Of a stretch of 64,000 bases of DNA, positions 54,842 through 63,860 are shown piece after piece (position 1 is the first letter of the stretch; every line of letters begins with the position of its first letter). Origin of the DNA: an uncultured Prevotellaceae bacterium (GTDB taxonomy: Bacteria > Bacteroidota > Bacteroidia > Bacteroidales > Bacteroidaceae). A model generated the notes under the pieces. That model saw nothing but the letters and a program-made list of their open reading frames with translations, was not told where the DNA came from and did not search any database. The stretch lies in NCBI GenBank assembly GCA_947166305.1, contig CAMVDV010000001.1:124001-188000 (forward strand), in the 5' to 3' direction. A program made the position numbers and the translations under genes.

Positions 54842-56072
54842 GGCCGAGCGCCTTGACGAAGCCCTGCCCCCAGAGGAAGCCAGCCACGACGTGGTCTTCC
54901 TCCATCAGAGAATACTCCACGTCTGCTCCCACGGACTGGAGATAGGCGTAGAGCTCGTCGCTGCAGGCTCGCGGCACGTATGAATCTTCGCGCGAATGGG
55001 CGAGATGTACCTTAGTGTGAGGCACCCAGTCGTTGGGGATGCTCTTCGATTTCACCACCTGCATCAGTTTTTGGAAGTCGGGGTTATCGTCGGCGAAGAA
55101 CTCCATCTGCAGGTACGTCGACATATCGTAGCCCAAGAGCGGCGTGAGCTTCCAGATAGAGAGATTGCCGGTACACCATTCCCTGTAGTGCTGCAGCAGT
55201 TCTCCCCGGAAGATGCGAGTGAAGTCGAGGCCCAGGTGGTCGTAGTAGTCCATAGAACAGATGATGTTGGGCAGGACGGCGTACTGCGAGTAGGGTTTGT
55301 CGATGAAGGCGTTGACGGCGACGGACGGGTCGTATGCCCCGCCGCCGCACCATATCTCCTGCACTTCCACGCCCAGCTGCGGGTGCAGCGAGTAGTGCCG
55401 TGCCAGAGCCCAGGCTATGGAGGCACCGAGCGAGTAGCCGCCTATGATGGACGTGGAGGGCAGCTTGTGCCGGTAGGTGTTCTGTATGAGCTCGTCGGCC
55501 GCGCGGCGCAGGTCGGCTGCCACCACGGCGGCGTTCTCGTGCTGCATATAGGCGATGGGCAGGTCGGCCGAGGCTCCGCAGCCCACGAGGTCAGGGATGA
55601 TGCATATATAGCCCAGGCAGGCCACGAGCGCCTCGGCGGTGCGCAGGCTGGCGGACACGCAGTCGTGCTTGCTCTTGTTGATGGGCATGATTTCAAGGAC
55701 TCCCTTTGGTGAGTTGCGCTGTGGGTAGTAAACAACGCCGGATGCTATGATGGGCGAGCCGTCGGGGGCTGTTGTGCGATAGCGCACGGAGTGTGCCGTG
55801 AGGTCGCAGGCCAGTACGCGCAGTGGGGCGAGATCCTGCTCATAAGCTGCCTTCAGCTCGTCCGACACACCGACGTCTTCGCTATACTCTGCGTAGAGGT
55901 AGTCCACGATGTCCTGCATCGTCACCGTCTCCGTCCTGACCACTTCGGTGAGCACCTGGGGCTCGGCGGGCACGAACTCTTCGCTTTCGCTGCAGGCAAG
56001 GATAAAGAACGACACTGCCAGCGCCATGAGGCTCCGGCAGTGTCGGATGATGAGCTTTAGGGCTGAGTCCAT
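54822..56072 (-). CDS. Lipase/esterase-like lipoprotein (alpha/beta-hydrolase)
   Basis: 416 aa with lipobox FILAC. The mature protein matches secretory-lipase-like hydrolases: SGVVYYPQRNSPKGVLEI, a GDLVGCGAS-like region (IIPDLVGCGASADLPIAYM), the nucleophile elbow GGYSLGAS, an Asp in AHSREDSYVP and a His in MEEDHVVAG. Substrate unknown. It lies 13 bases downstream of the barrel gene (same strand), probably in one transcript. Confidence 0.82.
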   Translation of the reverse strand: MDSALKLIIRHCRSLMALAVSFFILACSESEEFVPAEPQVLTEVVRTETVTMQDIVDYLYAEYSEDVGVSDELKAAYEQDLAPLRVLACDLTAHSVRYRTTAPDGSPIIASGVVYYPQRNSPKGVLEIMPINKSKHDCVSASLRTAEALVACLGYICIIPDLVGCGASADLPIAYMQHENAAVVAADLRRAADELIQNTYRHKLPSTSIIGGYSLGASIAWALARHYSLHPQLGVEVQEIWCGGGAYDPSVAVNAFIDKPYSQYAVLPNIICSMDYYDHLGLDFTRIFRGELLQHYREWCTGNLSIWKLTPLLGYDMSTYLQMEFFADDNPDFQKLMQVVKSKSIPNDWVPHTKVHLAHSREDSYVPRACSDELYAYLQSVGADVEYSLMEEDHVVAGFLWGQGFVKALGLRSLFQ

Positions 56073-56085
56073 CGCGACTGAAGAA

Positions 56086-56745
56086 TCAGAAGTTGTAGTT
56101 CAGTCCCAGCAGGATGTTGTAGGTGTCCACGTCGAAACCTACTCGGTTGATTTTGGCCTCGGAGTGCTTCTCGCGTCCGTGGATGTATCCCAGGCTGCCC
56201 ACCTTGGCCATCAGCGTGAAGTGCTTCGACACGTCGAACGAGAGTCCCGGACGTATGTTAAGCTCGACCATGTTTATGGCAGGCTTTGAGCCGAATCGCC
56301 CTTCCACCTGGTTGCCGCTGACGCCTACATGGACATAACCTACGCTGCCCTCCACGAAGAGCTTCAGCTTGCCGGTCTGGTAGAAGTTCCAGCGCACGTA
56401 TGGCGCGAAGCGGAAGCTGTTGAGCTTTGCCGCATCGTCGCTTGCCACGTCGGCCGCGGTGCTGACCACAGTGTTGGCCATGGACTTGACGTCGTTGAAG
56501 TCGATGCTTCCGAAAGCCGCATAGCCGCGAGAATAGCCGAGCGACACGCCGAGCGACACCTTCTCACTGAGATTGTAACCGAATTCCGGCATCACCTTGA
56601 CCGAAGCGCCTGAAACATCGTTGCCTCCCGTCTTCACCTTGCTCCAAGTGAAGCCGAAGGTTCCGCCTACATAGAACTTGCTCTCCTGAGCCTGCATTGC
56701 GCTCATGCCCGCGAGCAGAAGCACAGCCAAAAGAATTTTCTTCAT
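56086..56745 (-). CDS. Outer membrane beta-barrel protein
   Basis: 219 aa; signal peptide MKKILLAVLLLAGMSAMQAQ, then KFYVGGTFGFTWSKVKTGG and alternating strands to LLGLNYNF with terminal Phe. OmpX/PorT-like small barrel of Bacteroidetes. A minus-strand TAAATTTG box (CAAATTTA at 56810-56817) lies 65 bases upstream. First gene of a pair with the lipase-like lipoprotein. Confidence 0.85.
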   Translation of the reverse strand: MKKILLAVLLLAGMSAMQAQESKFYVGGTFGFTWSKVKTGGNDVSGASVKVMPEFGYNLSEKVSLGVSLGYSRGYAAFGSIDFNDVKSMANTVVSTAADVASDDAAKLNSFRFAPYVRWNFYQTGKLKLFVEGSVGYVHVGVSGNQVEGRFGSKPAINMVELNIRPGLSFDVSKHFTLMAKVGSLGYIHGREKHSEAKINRVGFDVDTYNILLGLNYNF

Positions 56746-56945
56746 GATTTTTTTGTTTAGAATAAGTAAAGTTAAAGGTTAAAGTTTTACAGATTATAAA
56801 ATGTCGTTGCAAATTTATGATAGCCACAGCCAAAATGTATCTCAAAAATGCAGAAACAACTTTCAAAAATGCAGAAATGCGCGTTTGTACCGAATTATGG
56901 CCTCTCCGATGCCCCTGGCCCTTTTGGGAGGCACTCCGCACGGAA

Positions 56946-57055
56946 TACACAAACGCCGCCTGCTGCGTCGGCCATCTCCGCCTGCTGCGTTTGCCATCGC
57001 CTCACCCGGCGTTTGCCATCGCCCCACGCGACGTTTACTGACAGAGCAAGCCCCC
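56946..57055. repeat. 22-base-period array (TTTGCCATCGCC type) in a divergent spacer
   Basis: Units at 56946, 56968, 56990, 57012 and 57034. The first two share CGCCTGCTGCG; the next two share TTTGCCATCGCC. No gene in 56746-57166; the open frame across it is non-coding in character. Confidence 0.85.
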
Positions 57056-57137
57056 TTTACTGACCCTATAAACTTAAATAATCTTATTATTCACACTTTT
57101 TCCGCTCGCAGTGCGCAGTTGTCTGACTTTTTTTCCA

Positions 57138-57145
57138 TACTTTTG
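57138..57145 (+). promoter_or_regulatory. -7 box TACTTTTG for the porin gene
   Basis: Near-consensus TACTTTTG 22 bases before the GTG at 57167. Confidence 0.5.
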
Positions 57146-57166
57146 CAAAACGAAAAGCGTGAAGGT

Positions 57167-59419
57167 GTGAAAAGACTCCTCTTCCTATTACTCATTCTGT
57201 GTACCCTGCTTCCGGCCGGAGCACAGGTCCGCGTCAACAAGGACGGCAGCAGTGCCGCACTCTACGACGACGGTGACACCTATACCCTTGACCGCGAGAG
57301 CGGCACCTTCATCGACGGTGCCGGCAACCGCACTACCTGGGGGCGCGACACCACCAAGTTCAAGAACAAGAAGAACATCCCCATCGGACAGTTCCAATGG
57401 GTGCTGGAGCCAAGACTCGGCACCGTCATCGACGCAGAGAACAACGATACCGTGGTCCACGACTTCCAGAAGTGGAATGCCACCGATGGCTATGCAGGAG
57501 AATACAACTACCTGGCCAACATCTCCTCGCCCCGTCTGAGCCGACTCTACTTCGACCGTCCCAACGACCCCGACGAGTTTCTCTTCCTCCAGCCCTTCAG
57601 TTTCTTCCGGGGCTCCCTTTCCAACTTCCGATTCACCAACACCAAAAGCCCCATCACCAACCTCGCCTACCACTCCTGCGGCAACCGTCAGACGGGCGAA
57701 GACCGCATCCGGGCATACTTCGCCACCAACATCAACAAGATATCCGGACTCGGATTGAAGATAGACTACAGCTATGGAGTGGGATATTACTACGCCCAGC
57801 CGGCCAGTATGTTCGGCACTACCTTCTATGGCTACTACCGTGGCGAGCGATACAACATTCATGCCTACATCGGCATCAACCACATGAAGATGGGAGAGAA
57901 CGGAGGTATCGAGGACGACCGCTACATCGAGGACCCGCTCAGCCTCGGACAGGAGTACAGCCCGGGCAACATTCCCACCATGCTCAGCCAGACCTGGAAC
58001 CGCAACCACGAGCAGCACTACTACCTCAGCCACCGCTATCACCTCGGATACTCACGCCTCATCGAGGTGCCCGACTCGCTCAAACCCAAGCCACCCTCCG
58101 CCGCGGAACTCATCTCCGACCTCCCCGACAGCGTGCAGACCGTGCTCCGGGAGGACACACTGGCCAGACGTCTCGCCGTCGACTCACTCATGAGGGCCTG
58201 GAACGACAAGCAGGAAGTGCCCAAAGAGTTCGTCCCCGTCACGAGCATCATCCACACTTTCGACATGAGCAACCTCAAGCACGAGTACCTATCGCACAAC
58301 ACTACGAGGAACTACTACACCGATCTCTTCTACGGAAACGGCAATCAGATAGCCGACCTCACGCGTGCCCTCTCCGTGCGCAACACCTTCGGAGTGGCAC
58401 TCCGCGAGGGTTTCAACAAGTGGGCTCAGATGGGAATCACACTCTTCGGCACGCATAAACTGCGAACCTACCAGCTCATGGACGGACAGGGCGGCATGAC
58501 GCGCTACACGGAGAACGACGTCTCCGCCGGCGGCGAACTGGCTCGCACCCAAGGCAAAAGGTTCCACTACAACGCATCGGGCGAGGTGTGGCTCATAGGA
58601 GAGCACGCCGGCGACCTGAAGATCGACGGAAAGACCGACCTCAACTTCGCCCTCGGACGTCGCGACACACTCCTCGCCGACCTCCACGTCTGCTATATGC
58701 ACCAGATCCCCACGTTCTTCTTCCGACATTACCACTCCGAAGTCCTCTGGTGGGACAACACCGACCTGAGCCGCGAAGTGCGCCTCAAGATAGACGGCCT
58801 GCTGCGGCTCAAGAAATTCGGCACCAAGCTGCAGGTAGGCTTCGAGAATGTGTCCAACTACACCTACTTCGGTATGCAGAACACCCTGCACCAGGGAGCA
58901 AAAGCCGAGAGCGTGCTGCCCACCGACTTCAGCCATTCCGTCGGAGTCCGTCAGGCCGGAAGCGTACAAGTCTTCGGGGCTACACTCGCACAGGACCTCG
59001 GCTGGAAGTTCATCCACCTGGACAATCAGCTGAGTTTCCAGACCAGTACGAACCAAGACGCCTTGCCTTTGCCCAAGTTCAACCTTTACACCAACTTCTA
59101 TCTCCTCTTCCGTATGGGCATTGCCAAGATACTTCGCGTGCAGATAGGAGCAGACATGCGCTTCTTCACCTCTTACTATGCGCCCGACTACTCTCCCGCC
59201 ATCCAGCAGTTTGCCGTGCAGGATGCCAACTATGAGCGCATCAAGATAGGAGGCTATCCCATCGTCGGTGCCTATGCCAACCTGCATCTCAAGCATTGCC
59301 GCATCTACGTTTCGTTCCGACACGTCAACGCCGGCAGCGGACACGCCTTCCTCGTCCCCCACTATCCCATCAATCCCATGACCATACACTTCGGCCTGAG
59401 CTGGAACTTCTTCAACTAA
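57167..59419 (+). CDS. Putative porin (Porin_10-like) outer membrane protein
   Basis: 750 aa from GTG 57167, which opens a clean signal peptide (VKRLLFLLLILCTLLPAGAQ). The frame is open further upstream but reads repeat sequence there. A barrel-like protein rich in aromatic strands: NLAYHSCGNRQTGEDRIRAYFATNINKISGLGLKIDYSYGVGYY, HEYLSHNTTRNYYTDLFYGN, and a C-terminal MTIHFGLSWNFFN. This matches the Bacteroidetes putative porin group. Cargo unknown. It ends 2 bases before a palindromic element that starts the next gene. Confidence 0.82.
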   Translation: MKRLLFLLLILCTLLPAGAQVRVNKDGSSAALYDDGDTYTLDRESGTFIDGAGNRTTWGRDTTKFKNKKNIPIGQFQWVLEPRLGTVIDAENNDTVVHDFQKWNATDGYAGEYNYLANISSPRLSRLYFDRPNDPDEFLFLQPFSFFRGSLSNFRFTNTKSPITNLAYHSCGNRQTGEDRIRAYFATNINKISGLGLKIDYSYGVGYYYAQPASMFGTTFYGYYRGERYNIHAYIGINHMKMGENGGIEDDRYIEDPLSLGQEYSPGNIPTMLSQTWNRNHEQHYYLSHRYHLGYSRLIEVPDSLKPKPPSAAELISDLPDSVQTVLREDTLARRLAVDSLMRAWNDKQEVPKEFVPVTSIIHTFDMSNLKHEYLSHNTTRNYYTDLFYGNGNQIADLTRALSVRNTFGVALREGFNKWAQMGITLFGTHKLRTYQLMDGQGGMTRYTENDVSAGGELARTQGKRFHYNASGEVWLIGEHAGDLKIDGKTDLNFALGRRDTLLADLHVCYMHQIPTFFFRHYHSEVLWWDNTDLSREVRLKIDGLLRLKKFGTKLQVGFENVSNYTYFGMQNTLHQGAKAESVLPTDFSHSVGVRQAGSVQVFGATLAQDLGWKFIHLDNQLSFQTSTNQDALPLPKFNLYTNFYLLFRMGIAKILRVQIGADMRFFTSYYAPDYSPAIQQFAVQDANYERIKIGGYPIVGAYANLHLKHCRIYVSFRHVNAGSGHAFLVPHYPINPMTIHFGLSWNFFN

Positions 59420-59420
59420 G

Positions 59421-59536
59421 AGACCCCCTGACCCCCCTTTAGGGGGAATATAATAATATATGACATAGACATAGATATGGAACAACAACCTTCCTCTACA
59501 TCCTCTTCTCTCCCCCTAAAGGGGGCAGGGGGGTCT
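59421..59536. repeat. Palindromic element (CCCCCTAAAGGGGG arms) carrying the oxidoreductase start codon
   Basis: Arms 59421-59446 and 59511-59536 are near-perfect inverse copies of about 26 bases. The centre contains the ATG at 59477. The first 20 codons of the next gene are element sequence. Confidence 0.85.
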
Positions 59537-60520
59537 TTCTATAGGGAGATTCGTTGGGGCTTCATCGGCTGTGGTGAGGTCACCGAAAAGAAAAGTGGTC
59601 CGGCCTTCAACCTCGTTCCGGGTTCCCGCATACAGGCCGTGATGAGCAGGAGCAAGGATAAAGCCAGTTCCTACGCTGAGCGGCACAACATTCCCCGTTG
59701 GTACACCGACGCACAGCAACTCATCAGCGACCCAGACGTCAACGCCATCTACATTGCCACCCCGCCTTCCTCCCACGCCACCTACGCCATCATGGCCATG
59801 AAGGCAGGCAAGCCCGTCTATGTCGAGAAGCCTTTGGCAAGCAGCTACATTGACTGTCAGCGCATCAACCGCATCAGCGAGCAGACACACGTTCCCTGTT
59901 TCGTGGCCTACTACAGGCGCTGTCTGCCCTATTTCCATAAGGTGAAGGAACTCGTCGAAGGCGGTGCCATCGGAAAGACAACGTCGGTGCAGATACGTTT
60001 CGCTTGTCCTCCTCGCCTGCTCGACTACAACAGTACGGCTCTCCCTTGGCGTGTGCAACGCGACATCGCCGGCGGTGGCTACTTCTACGACCTCGCTCCT
60101 CACCAGATCGACCTGTTGCAAGAGATTTTCGGCCCGATTGTCCGTGCCAAAGGCTTCAGCAGCAACCAAGGCGGCCTGTACGAAACAGAGGACACCGTCA
60201 GTGCAGCTTTCCAGTTTGCCAGTGGTCTGCCCGGAAGCGGCTCATGGTGTTTTGTCAGTCACGAAAGTGCCCGCACCGACCGCATCGAGCTTATAGGCGA
60301 CGGCGGCCAACTGCATTTCTCCGTCTTCACCTACGAACCCATCGTCTTGCGCAACGAGGGTGGACGGCAAGAGTTCATCATTGAGAACCCCGAACACGTG
60401 CAGTTGCCGCTCATTCGAAGCGTCGTGGAGCACCTACAGCAAAGTGGCACATGTACCGTCGACAGCGTCAGTGCCACGAGCGTCAACTGGGTGATGGACC
60501 GCATCCTGGGGAAGATATAG
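59477..60520 (+). CDS. Gfo/Idh/MocA-family oxidoreductase
   Basis: NAD(P)-dependent sugar or inositol dehydrogenase-like protein, 347 aa. After an extra N-terminus (EQQPSSTSSSLPLKGAGGSFYRE) the Rossmann fold begins at IRWGFIGCGEVTEKK; IYIATPPSSHATYAIMAMKAGKPVYVEKPLA holds the conserved EKP Lys, and GGGYFYDLAPHQIDLLQEIFG is the C-terminal domain motif with catalytic-type Asp/His. The N-terminal 20 residues come from a palindromic element; an original start further in is likely lost or the element donated a new one. Substrate unknown. Confidence 0.9.
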   Translation: MEQQPSSTSSSLPLKGAGGSFYREIRWGFIGCGEVTEKKSGPAFNLVPGSRIQAVMSRSKDKASSYAERHNIPRWYTDAQQLISDPDVNAIYIATPPSSHATYAIMAMKAGKPVYVEKPLASSYIDCQRINRISEQTHVPCFVAYYRRCLPYFHKVKELVEGGAIGKTTSVQIRFACPPRLLDYNSTALPWRVQRDIAGGGYFYDLAPHQIDLLQEIFGPIVRAKGFSSNQGGLYETEDTVSAAFQFASGLPGSGSWCFVSHESARTDRIELIGDGGQLHFSVFTYEPIVLRNEGGRQEFIIENPEHVQLPLIRSVVEHLQQSGTCTVDSVSATSVNWVMDRILGKI

Positions 60521-60522
60521 CC

Positions 60523-60598
60523 ACTCTTCACCTCTTCACTCTTTCACCTTTTCACCTCTCCAATTTTTCACCTTTTAAACTTTTCACCTTTTCAATTT
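60523..60598. repeat. TTTTCACC simple repeats between the oxidoreductase and sigma genes
   Basis: Units such as CTTTCACC, TTTTCACC and TTTTCACC in tandem. Same family as the arrays near 15030-15165 and 20078-20115 (opposite orientation). Confidence 0.65.
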
Positions 60599-60610
60599 TT
60601 TTGCGATTGG

Positions 60611-60641
60611 GGGTATTTGATTTGCATGTTCGATGGTCTTA
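60611..60641 (+). promoter_or_regulatory. Putative ECF-type promoter of the sigma/anti-sigma operon
   Basis: GGGTATTT (60611-60618) and GTCTTA (60636-60641), 20 bases between the GGGTA and GTCTTA cores, resemble the autoregulated promoters seen ahead of Bacteroidetes FecI-type sigma genes. No TAnnTTTG box at a suitable place. Confidence 0.55.
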
Positions 60642-60665
60642 TTAATGTAACAAGGTCAAAAAGAC

Positions 60666-61160
60666 ATGATGGATTACAGTAAACAACAATTCGAGCAGCT
60701 CTTCAAGGAAAGCTATCCGCACATGTATCGTATGGCGTTCTCCCTTGTAGAGAATGCCGACGATGCCAAGGATGCCGTGCATCAGGTGTTTGTCCATATG
60801 TGGAGAGGCAAGCCTGAAATAGCCACGGAAAGCATCCGAGGCTATCTGCTCGCTGCCACGAGGAACCAATGCCTGCACATCCTGCGCGACCGTGGGCTGC
60901 AAAGGCGACTGAAGGAAGAACTTCAGAAAGAAACTGCCTGGCAGAAGGATGAGGAGCGGGAAGAACTGTTGCAGCAACTTCAGCAACTCATCGACGACAA
61001 CCTCACAGAACAAGACCGCCGAGTGCTCCAACTTCACTACGAGGAAGAGATGACCTATGCGGAAACAGCTTCCGTACTTGGCATCAGCTCGTCGGCCGTC
61101 AACAAGCACATCACGCGCTCTTTGGCCAAAATCAGAGAAACCCTTAAAATCGCGAAGTAA
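60666..61160 (+). CDS. ECF RNA polymerase sigma factor (Bacteroidetes FecI-like)
   Basis: 164 aa. Region 2: FEQLFKESYPHMYRMAFSLVENADDAKDAVHQVFVHMWRGKPEI; region 4: LTEQDRRVLQLHYEEEMTYAETASVLGISSSAVNKHITRSLAKIRETL with the HTH. Start is ATG 60666 or the next ATG 60669. It precedes its likely anti-sigma gene by one base, so the pair is one regulatory unit, probably autoregulated from the ECF-like promoter just upstream. Signal unknown. Confidence 0.93.
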   Translation: MMDYSKQQFEQLFKESYPHMYRMAFSLVENADDAKDAVHQVFVHMWRGKPEIATESIRGYLLAATRNQCLHILRDRGLQRRLKEELQKETAWQKDEEREELLQQLQQLIDDNLTEQDRRVLQLHYEEEMTYAETASVLGISSSAVNKHITRSLAKIRETLKIAK

Positions 61161-61161
61161 C

Positions 61162-62871
61162 ATGAAGACTGAAGACATTGACAAGAGAATAGGCATGCCC
61201 GACGTGGACAAGGAGTGGGCACGCTTCGAGCAGGAAGTCATCGACCCTCACCAGCAGCCCCCCTCTATGGGGAGAACTAAAAGAAAACCCCTTCCCCATA
61301 GAGGGGGAAGGGTTTGGAAAGGGGGTCTGTTGGGCATCGGCATCGCAGCATCCGTGGCGTTGCTCCTTATATATAATATAGGAAAGACACAGAAAGAGCA
61401 GCCTTTAGTAGCGCAAGTACAACCTGCACAGCCCGAGCATGTGTCCGAGCCTGCAAAGGAAGTAGTTGCAGAAGTCTCAAAGCCCGTCATTGCTCCTCGC
61501 AAAGAACTGGCTTTAGCGAAAGCTGATGCCTCGGCCACTACGGGACTTGATATTCCTGCCCATGAGTATGGTCAGATTGCAGGCTTGCCTCCTATTGACA
61601 TCCGTCGGGTGAAGAATGACTACCGCCGGACTGTCAATAAACAGGCGCCGGACACCACTCTCACCTTGGTGAACGGCAAAGAGGATGACGCATTCCTGCA
61701 GTATCTCCATGGAATGCCTTACTGGTCAAGGACGTTCATCTATGACTATTTCTTCGAAAGGAATCAACTATTCATTAGACAGTATAGGCCAGAAGGCGAC
61801 GAAATCAACAAATACGCTCACCTGTTTAACGGGCGAGACATCAGATTTATTTTAGACTATCAGAGCAGGCCATATAAGCCTGTTGGTCAGTTCACGCCCG
61901 ACGAGCTCAAGGCGCGCCGCCTGGCATATCTTCTCCGTTGCTATCAGGAAGGAGAGAACAGCCGGAACTATGGCGGCATGCTCGCTCCCGACCTCTTCGA
62001 CACGCCTGCCGAGGAGCGACTCTTCGGCTTGCTTGGAGTAAAGTATTGGCAAGGAAACAGGTTCGAAAAGTTCGGCCACGTCAGTCGCGACAGCCGAGGC
62101 ACTTACATCCCGTTGGAGCGCCACATGCAGTTCACGGCGCAGGATCAGATATGGGAAGAGAACGGCGAATGGCTGGGCATGGAGGATGACGAGAGGTTCA
62201 ACGCAGTCATCAAAGAACTTGATGAAGCGGCAAACGGAGCCAGCTCTTCCCTTGTGGAGCCAGGCGACAGCGTCGTGGCGATGGCATTCATCTACGGCGG
62301 AAAGGTCGCGAAGGGAGCACTGCACGAGTCAGATGTGATGTGGGAGAAGCCGTTCAAAGACAAGGTGAAGGGAAGCATCTTCGAGTTCACGCCCGACGAG
62401 GATGCACCGTCCTACTGGACCGCAGAGATATATTACTCCACGCAATTCCCGAGGTACATGGTCGTGTATCTGAACTCCGTTGACAAACTCTACGCGACCG
62501 AATGCCCCGACATCCTGAACATCCGCTACAAGCGCCTGACCGGTGTCGTGGAGGACGAAGAAGGAAAACCGGTAGGCCACGCGACCGTCGGCTTTCGCGA
62601 CCGCCCCTATTTCTCCGATGGCGTCTCAGCCGACAGCCTGGGACGTTTCGAGCTGATGCTTCCCAACTACATCGACACGATACGTGCAAGTTGGATCAAT
62701 TATCAAACACAAAAGATTCGCGTCCTTCCCACCGATTCCGTCCTCACCATCCGCCTGAAGAAGATTGACTGGGAAAGATTAAGAAAATCGGAAGAAAAAA
62801 GCCTATCTTCTTGGAAGATATTGCTAAACTCCGTATCTTTGCAGCATAAGAAGAAAGCTTCTGAAGAATAA
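61162..62871 (+). CDS. Membrane anti-sigma-like protein with large periplasmic region and carboxypeptidase-regulatory-like domain
   Basis: 569 aa. A short cytoplasmic N-terminus (MKTEDIDKRIGMPDVDKEWARFEQEV) that could hold the sigma, one membrane helix at about residues 54-73 (KGGLLGIGIAASVALLLIY), a long periplasmic region, and near residues 460-550 a CarboxypepD_reg-like beta domain (RLTGVVEDEEGKPVGHATVGFRDRPYFSDGVSADSLGRFELMLPNY). Not a FecR. Residues about 32-50 (PPSMGRTKRKPLPHRGG) come from a palindromic element. The promoter of the next gene lies within the last codons. Anti-sigma role is inferred from position and topology. Confidence 0.75.
   Translation: MKTEDIDKRIGMPDVDKEWARFEQEVIDPHQQPPSMGRTKRKPLPHRGGRVWKGGLLGIGIAASVALLLIYNIGKTQKEQPLVAQVQPAQPEHVSEPAKEVVAEVSKPVIAPRKELALAKADASATTGLDIPAHEYGQIAGLPPIDIRRVKNDYRRTVNKQAPDTTLTLVNGKEDDAFLQYLHGMPYWSRTFIYDYFFERNQLFIRQYRPEGDEINKYAHLFNGRDIRFILDYQSRPYKPVGQFTPDELKARRLAYLLRCYQEGENSRNYGGMLAPDLFDTPAEERLFGLLGVKYWQGNRFEKFGHVSRDSRGTYIPLERHMQFTAQDQIWEENGEWLGMEDDERFNAVIKELDEAANGASSSLVEPGDSVVAMAFIYGGKVAKGALHESDVMWEKPFKDKVKGSIFEFTPDEDAPSYWTAEIYYSTQFPRYMVVYLNSVDKLYATECPDILNIRYKRLTGVVEDEEGKPVGHATVGFRDRPYFSDGVSADSLGRFELMLPNYIDTIRASWINYQTQKIRVLPTDSVLTIRLKKIDWERLRKSEEKSLSSWKILLNSVSLQHKKKASEE
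61258..61307. repeat. Palindromic element (CCCCTCTATGGGGA arms) inside the anti-sigma gene
   Basis: CCCCCTCTATGGGGA (61259-61273) pairs with TCCCCATAGAGGGGG (61293-61307), 15 bp, loop of 19. It is read in frame between the cytoplasmic part and the membrane helix. A GGAAAGGGGG tail continues to 61325. Confidence 0.85.
62811..62841 (+). promoter_or_regulatory. Promoter inside the 3-prime end of the anti-sigma gene
   Basis: TTG (62811-62813), 20 bases, TATCTTTG (62834-62841). It should drive the gene at 62884 apart from the sigma operon. Confidence 0.7.
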
Positions 62872-62883
62872 AACTATACGAAC

Positions 62884-63483
62884 ATGAAAAAGCGAATCAT
62901 CTTATTGATGGCGCTGCTGATGGCGGTAGCCATTAGCCTGCAAGCTCAGAGCAGACTTGAACCGATGACACAAACCCAGCAGAAACTGTGGGGAGAAAAG
63001 TATTTCAGGACTTGGCTGTCCAGGAGGGCAAGCCAGCAGATGCTTATCTTCCCTTCATTCAGCTTCCCCTCGGCTCTGTATGTGTATTACGGCCATGGAG
63101 AAAGCGAACGGTTGCAGGTGAAGTGGTGCGAGGCGAACAAGGATGCCGGGCCGGATGAGCCGAAGCTAAAGCTGGACTCTATAGAGGTCAAGACAGACAA
63201 GGCCACGGCAGTTGCGTTTTCCGACCTGATAGACCATGCCGTCGCCACATGTATGTTCAATGACCAACGAAGGGGACTCGACGGCACCCGTTACTTCTTC
63301 GGGGATAAGATTCGTGTAGCCACAGCATGGTCGCCCGGTCCTGGCAACTGCAAAAGGCTGACGGATGTGCTGGAGAAAGCCATGACGGCCGTCAGGAATC
63401 AGGACCAAGAGGAGCTGAAGGCATTGTTGCCCGAAGTTGAGTCCTTGACGGAAGTCTTCAAGAAGCTTTACCCGAAAGACTGA
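62884..63483 (+). CDS. Small secreted protein of unknown function
   Basis: 199 aa; signal peptide MKKRIILLMALLMAVAISLQAQ. The mature part has mixed strands and helices (KLWGEKYFRTWLSRRASQQMLIFPSFSFPSALYVYYGHGE, HAVATCMFNDQRRGLDGTRYFFGDKIRVATAWSP) and a charged C-terminal helix (LTDVLEKAMTAVRNQDQEELKALLPEVESLTEVFKKLY). No family recognised. It lies 12 bases after the anti-sigma gene but has its own promoter. Confidence 0.75.
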   Translation: MKKRIILLMALLMAVAISLQAQSRLEPMTQTQQKLWGEKYFRTWLSRRASQQMLIFPSFSFPSALYVYYGHGESERLQVKWCEANKDAGPDEPKLKLDSIEVKTDKATAVAFSDLIDHAVATCMFNDQRRGLDGTRYFFGDKIRVATAWSPGPGNCKRLTDVLEKAMTAVRNQDQEELKALLPEVESLTEVFKKLYPKD

Positions 63484-63719
63484 TTTCTTGAAGCACATCG
63501 GTTGCCTGACACAATCCCTCCGCATCCTCCCTGCCTACTCCGTTCTCAAGGTTCGCCAGGAGGAGACAGATTGGAGTGGACTGAGAGAATCATTCAAGAA
63601 GAACCAAAACGCGTCATCACATAAAACAGGTTTGAACAAAAGGCGCCCGCAAAGAGCGACCTTTCAGACCGATTCCGGCAGACAGCAGGGCATTGCTATA
63701 GACAAAACCCGTTTGCTTT
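63484..63719. other. Gene-free stretch with nothing recognised
   Basis: No gene, promoter or repeat that I can support lies between the last stop codon and the array at 63720. Confidence 0.6.
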
Positions 63720-63829
63720 GCCAACTAAACGTGATTCGTTTGCAAACTCCTCGTGTGAAAATTGCAAACTCCTCGTGTGAAAATTACAAACTCCTCGTGT
63801 GAAAATCGCAAACTCCTCGTGAATGATTT
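63720..63829. repeat. 22-base-period array (CAAACTCCTCGTGTGAAAAT type)
   Basis: Units at 63720, 63742, 63764, 63786 and 63808. The first is of the CCAACTAAACGTG family; the next four share CAAACTCCTCGTG. Confidence 0.9.
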
Positions 63830-63860
63830 GCAATAATCATGCGTGGACAGCGCGGCTTGT

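Noticed and set aside
56801..57166. N-terminal extension of the porin gene by about 120 residues
   Set aside because: The extra segment reads 22-base repeats, and a clean signal peptide starts at GTG 57167.
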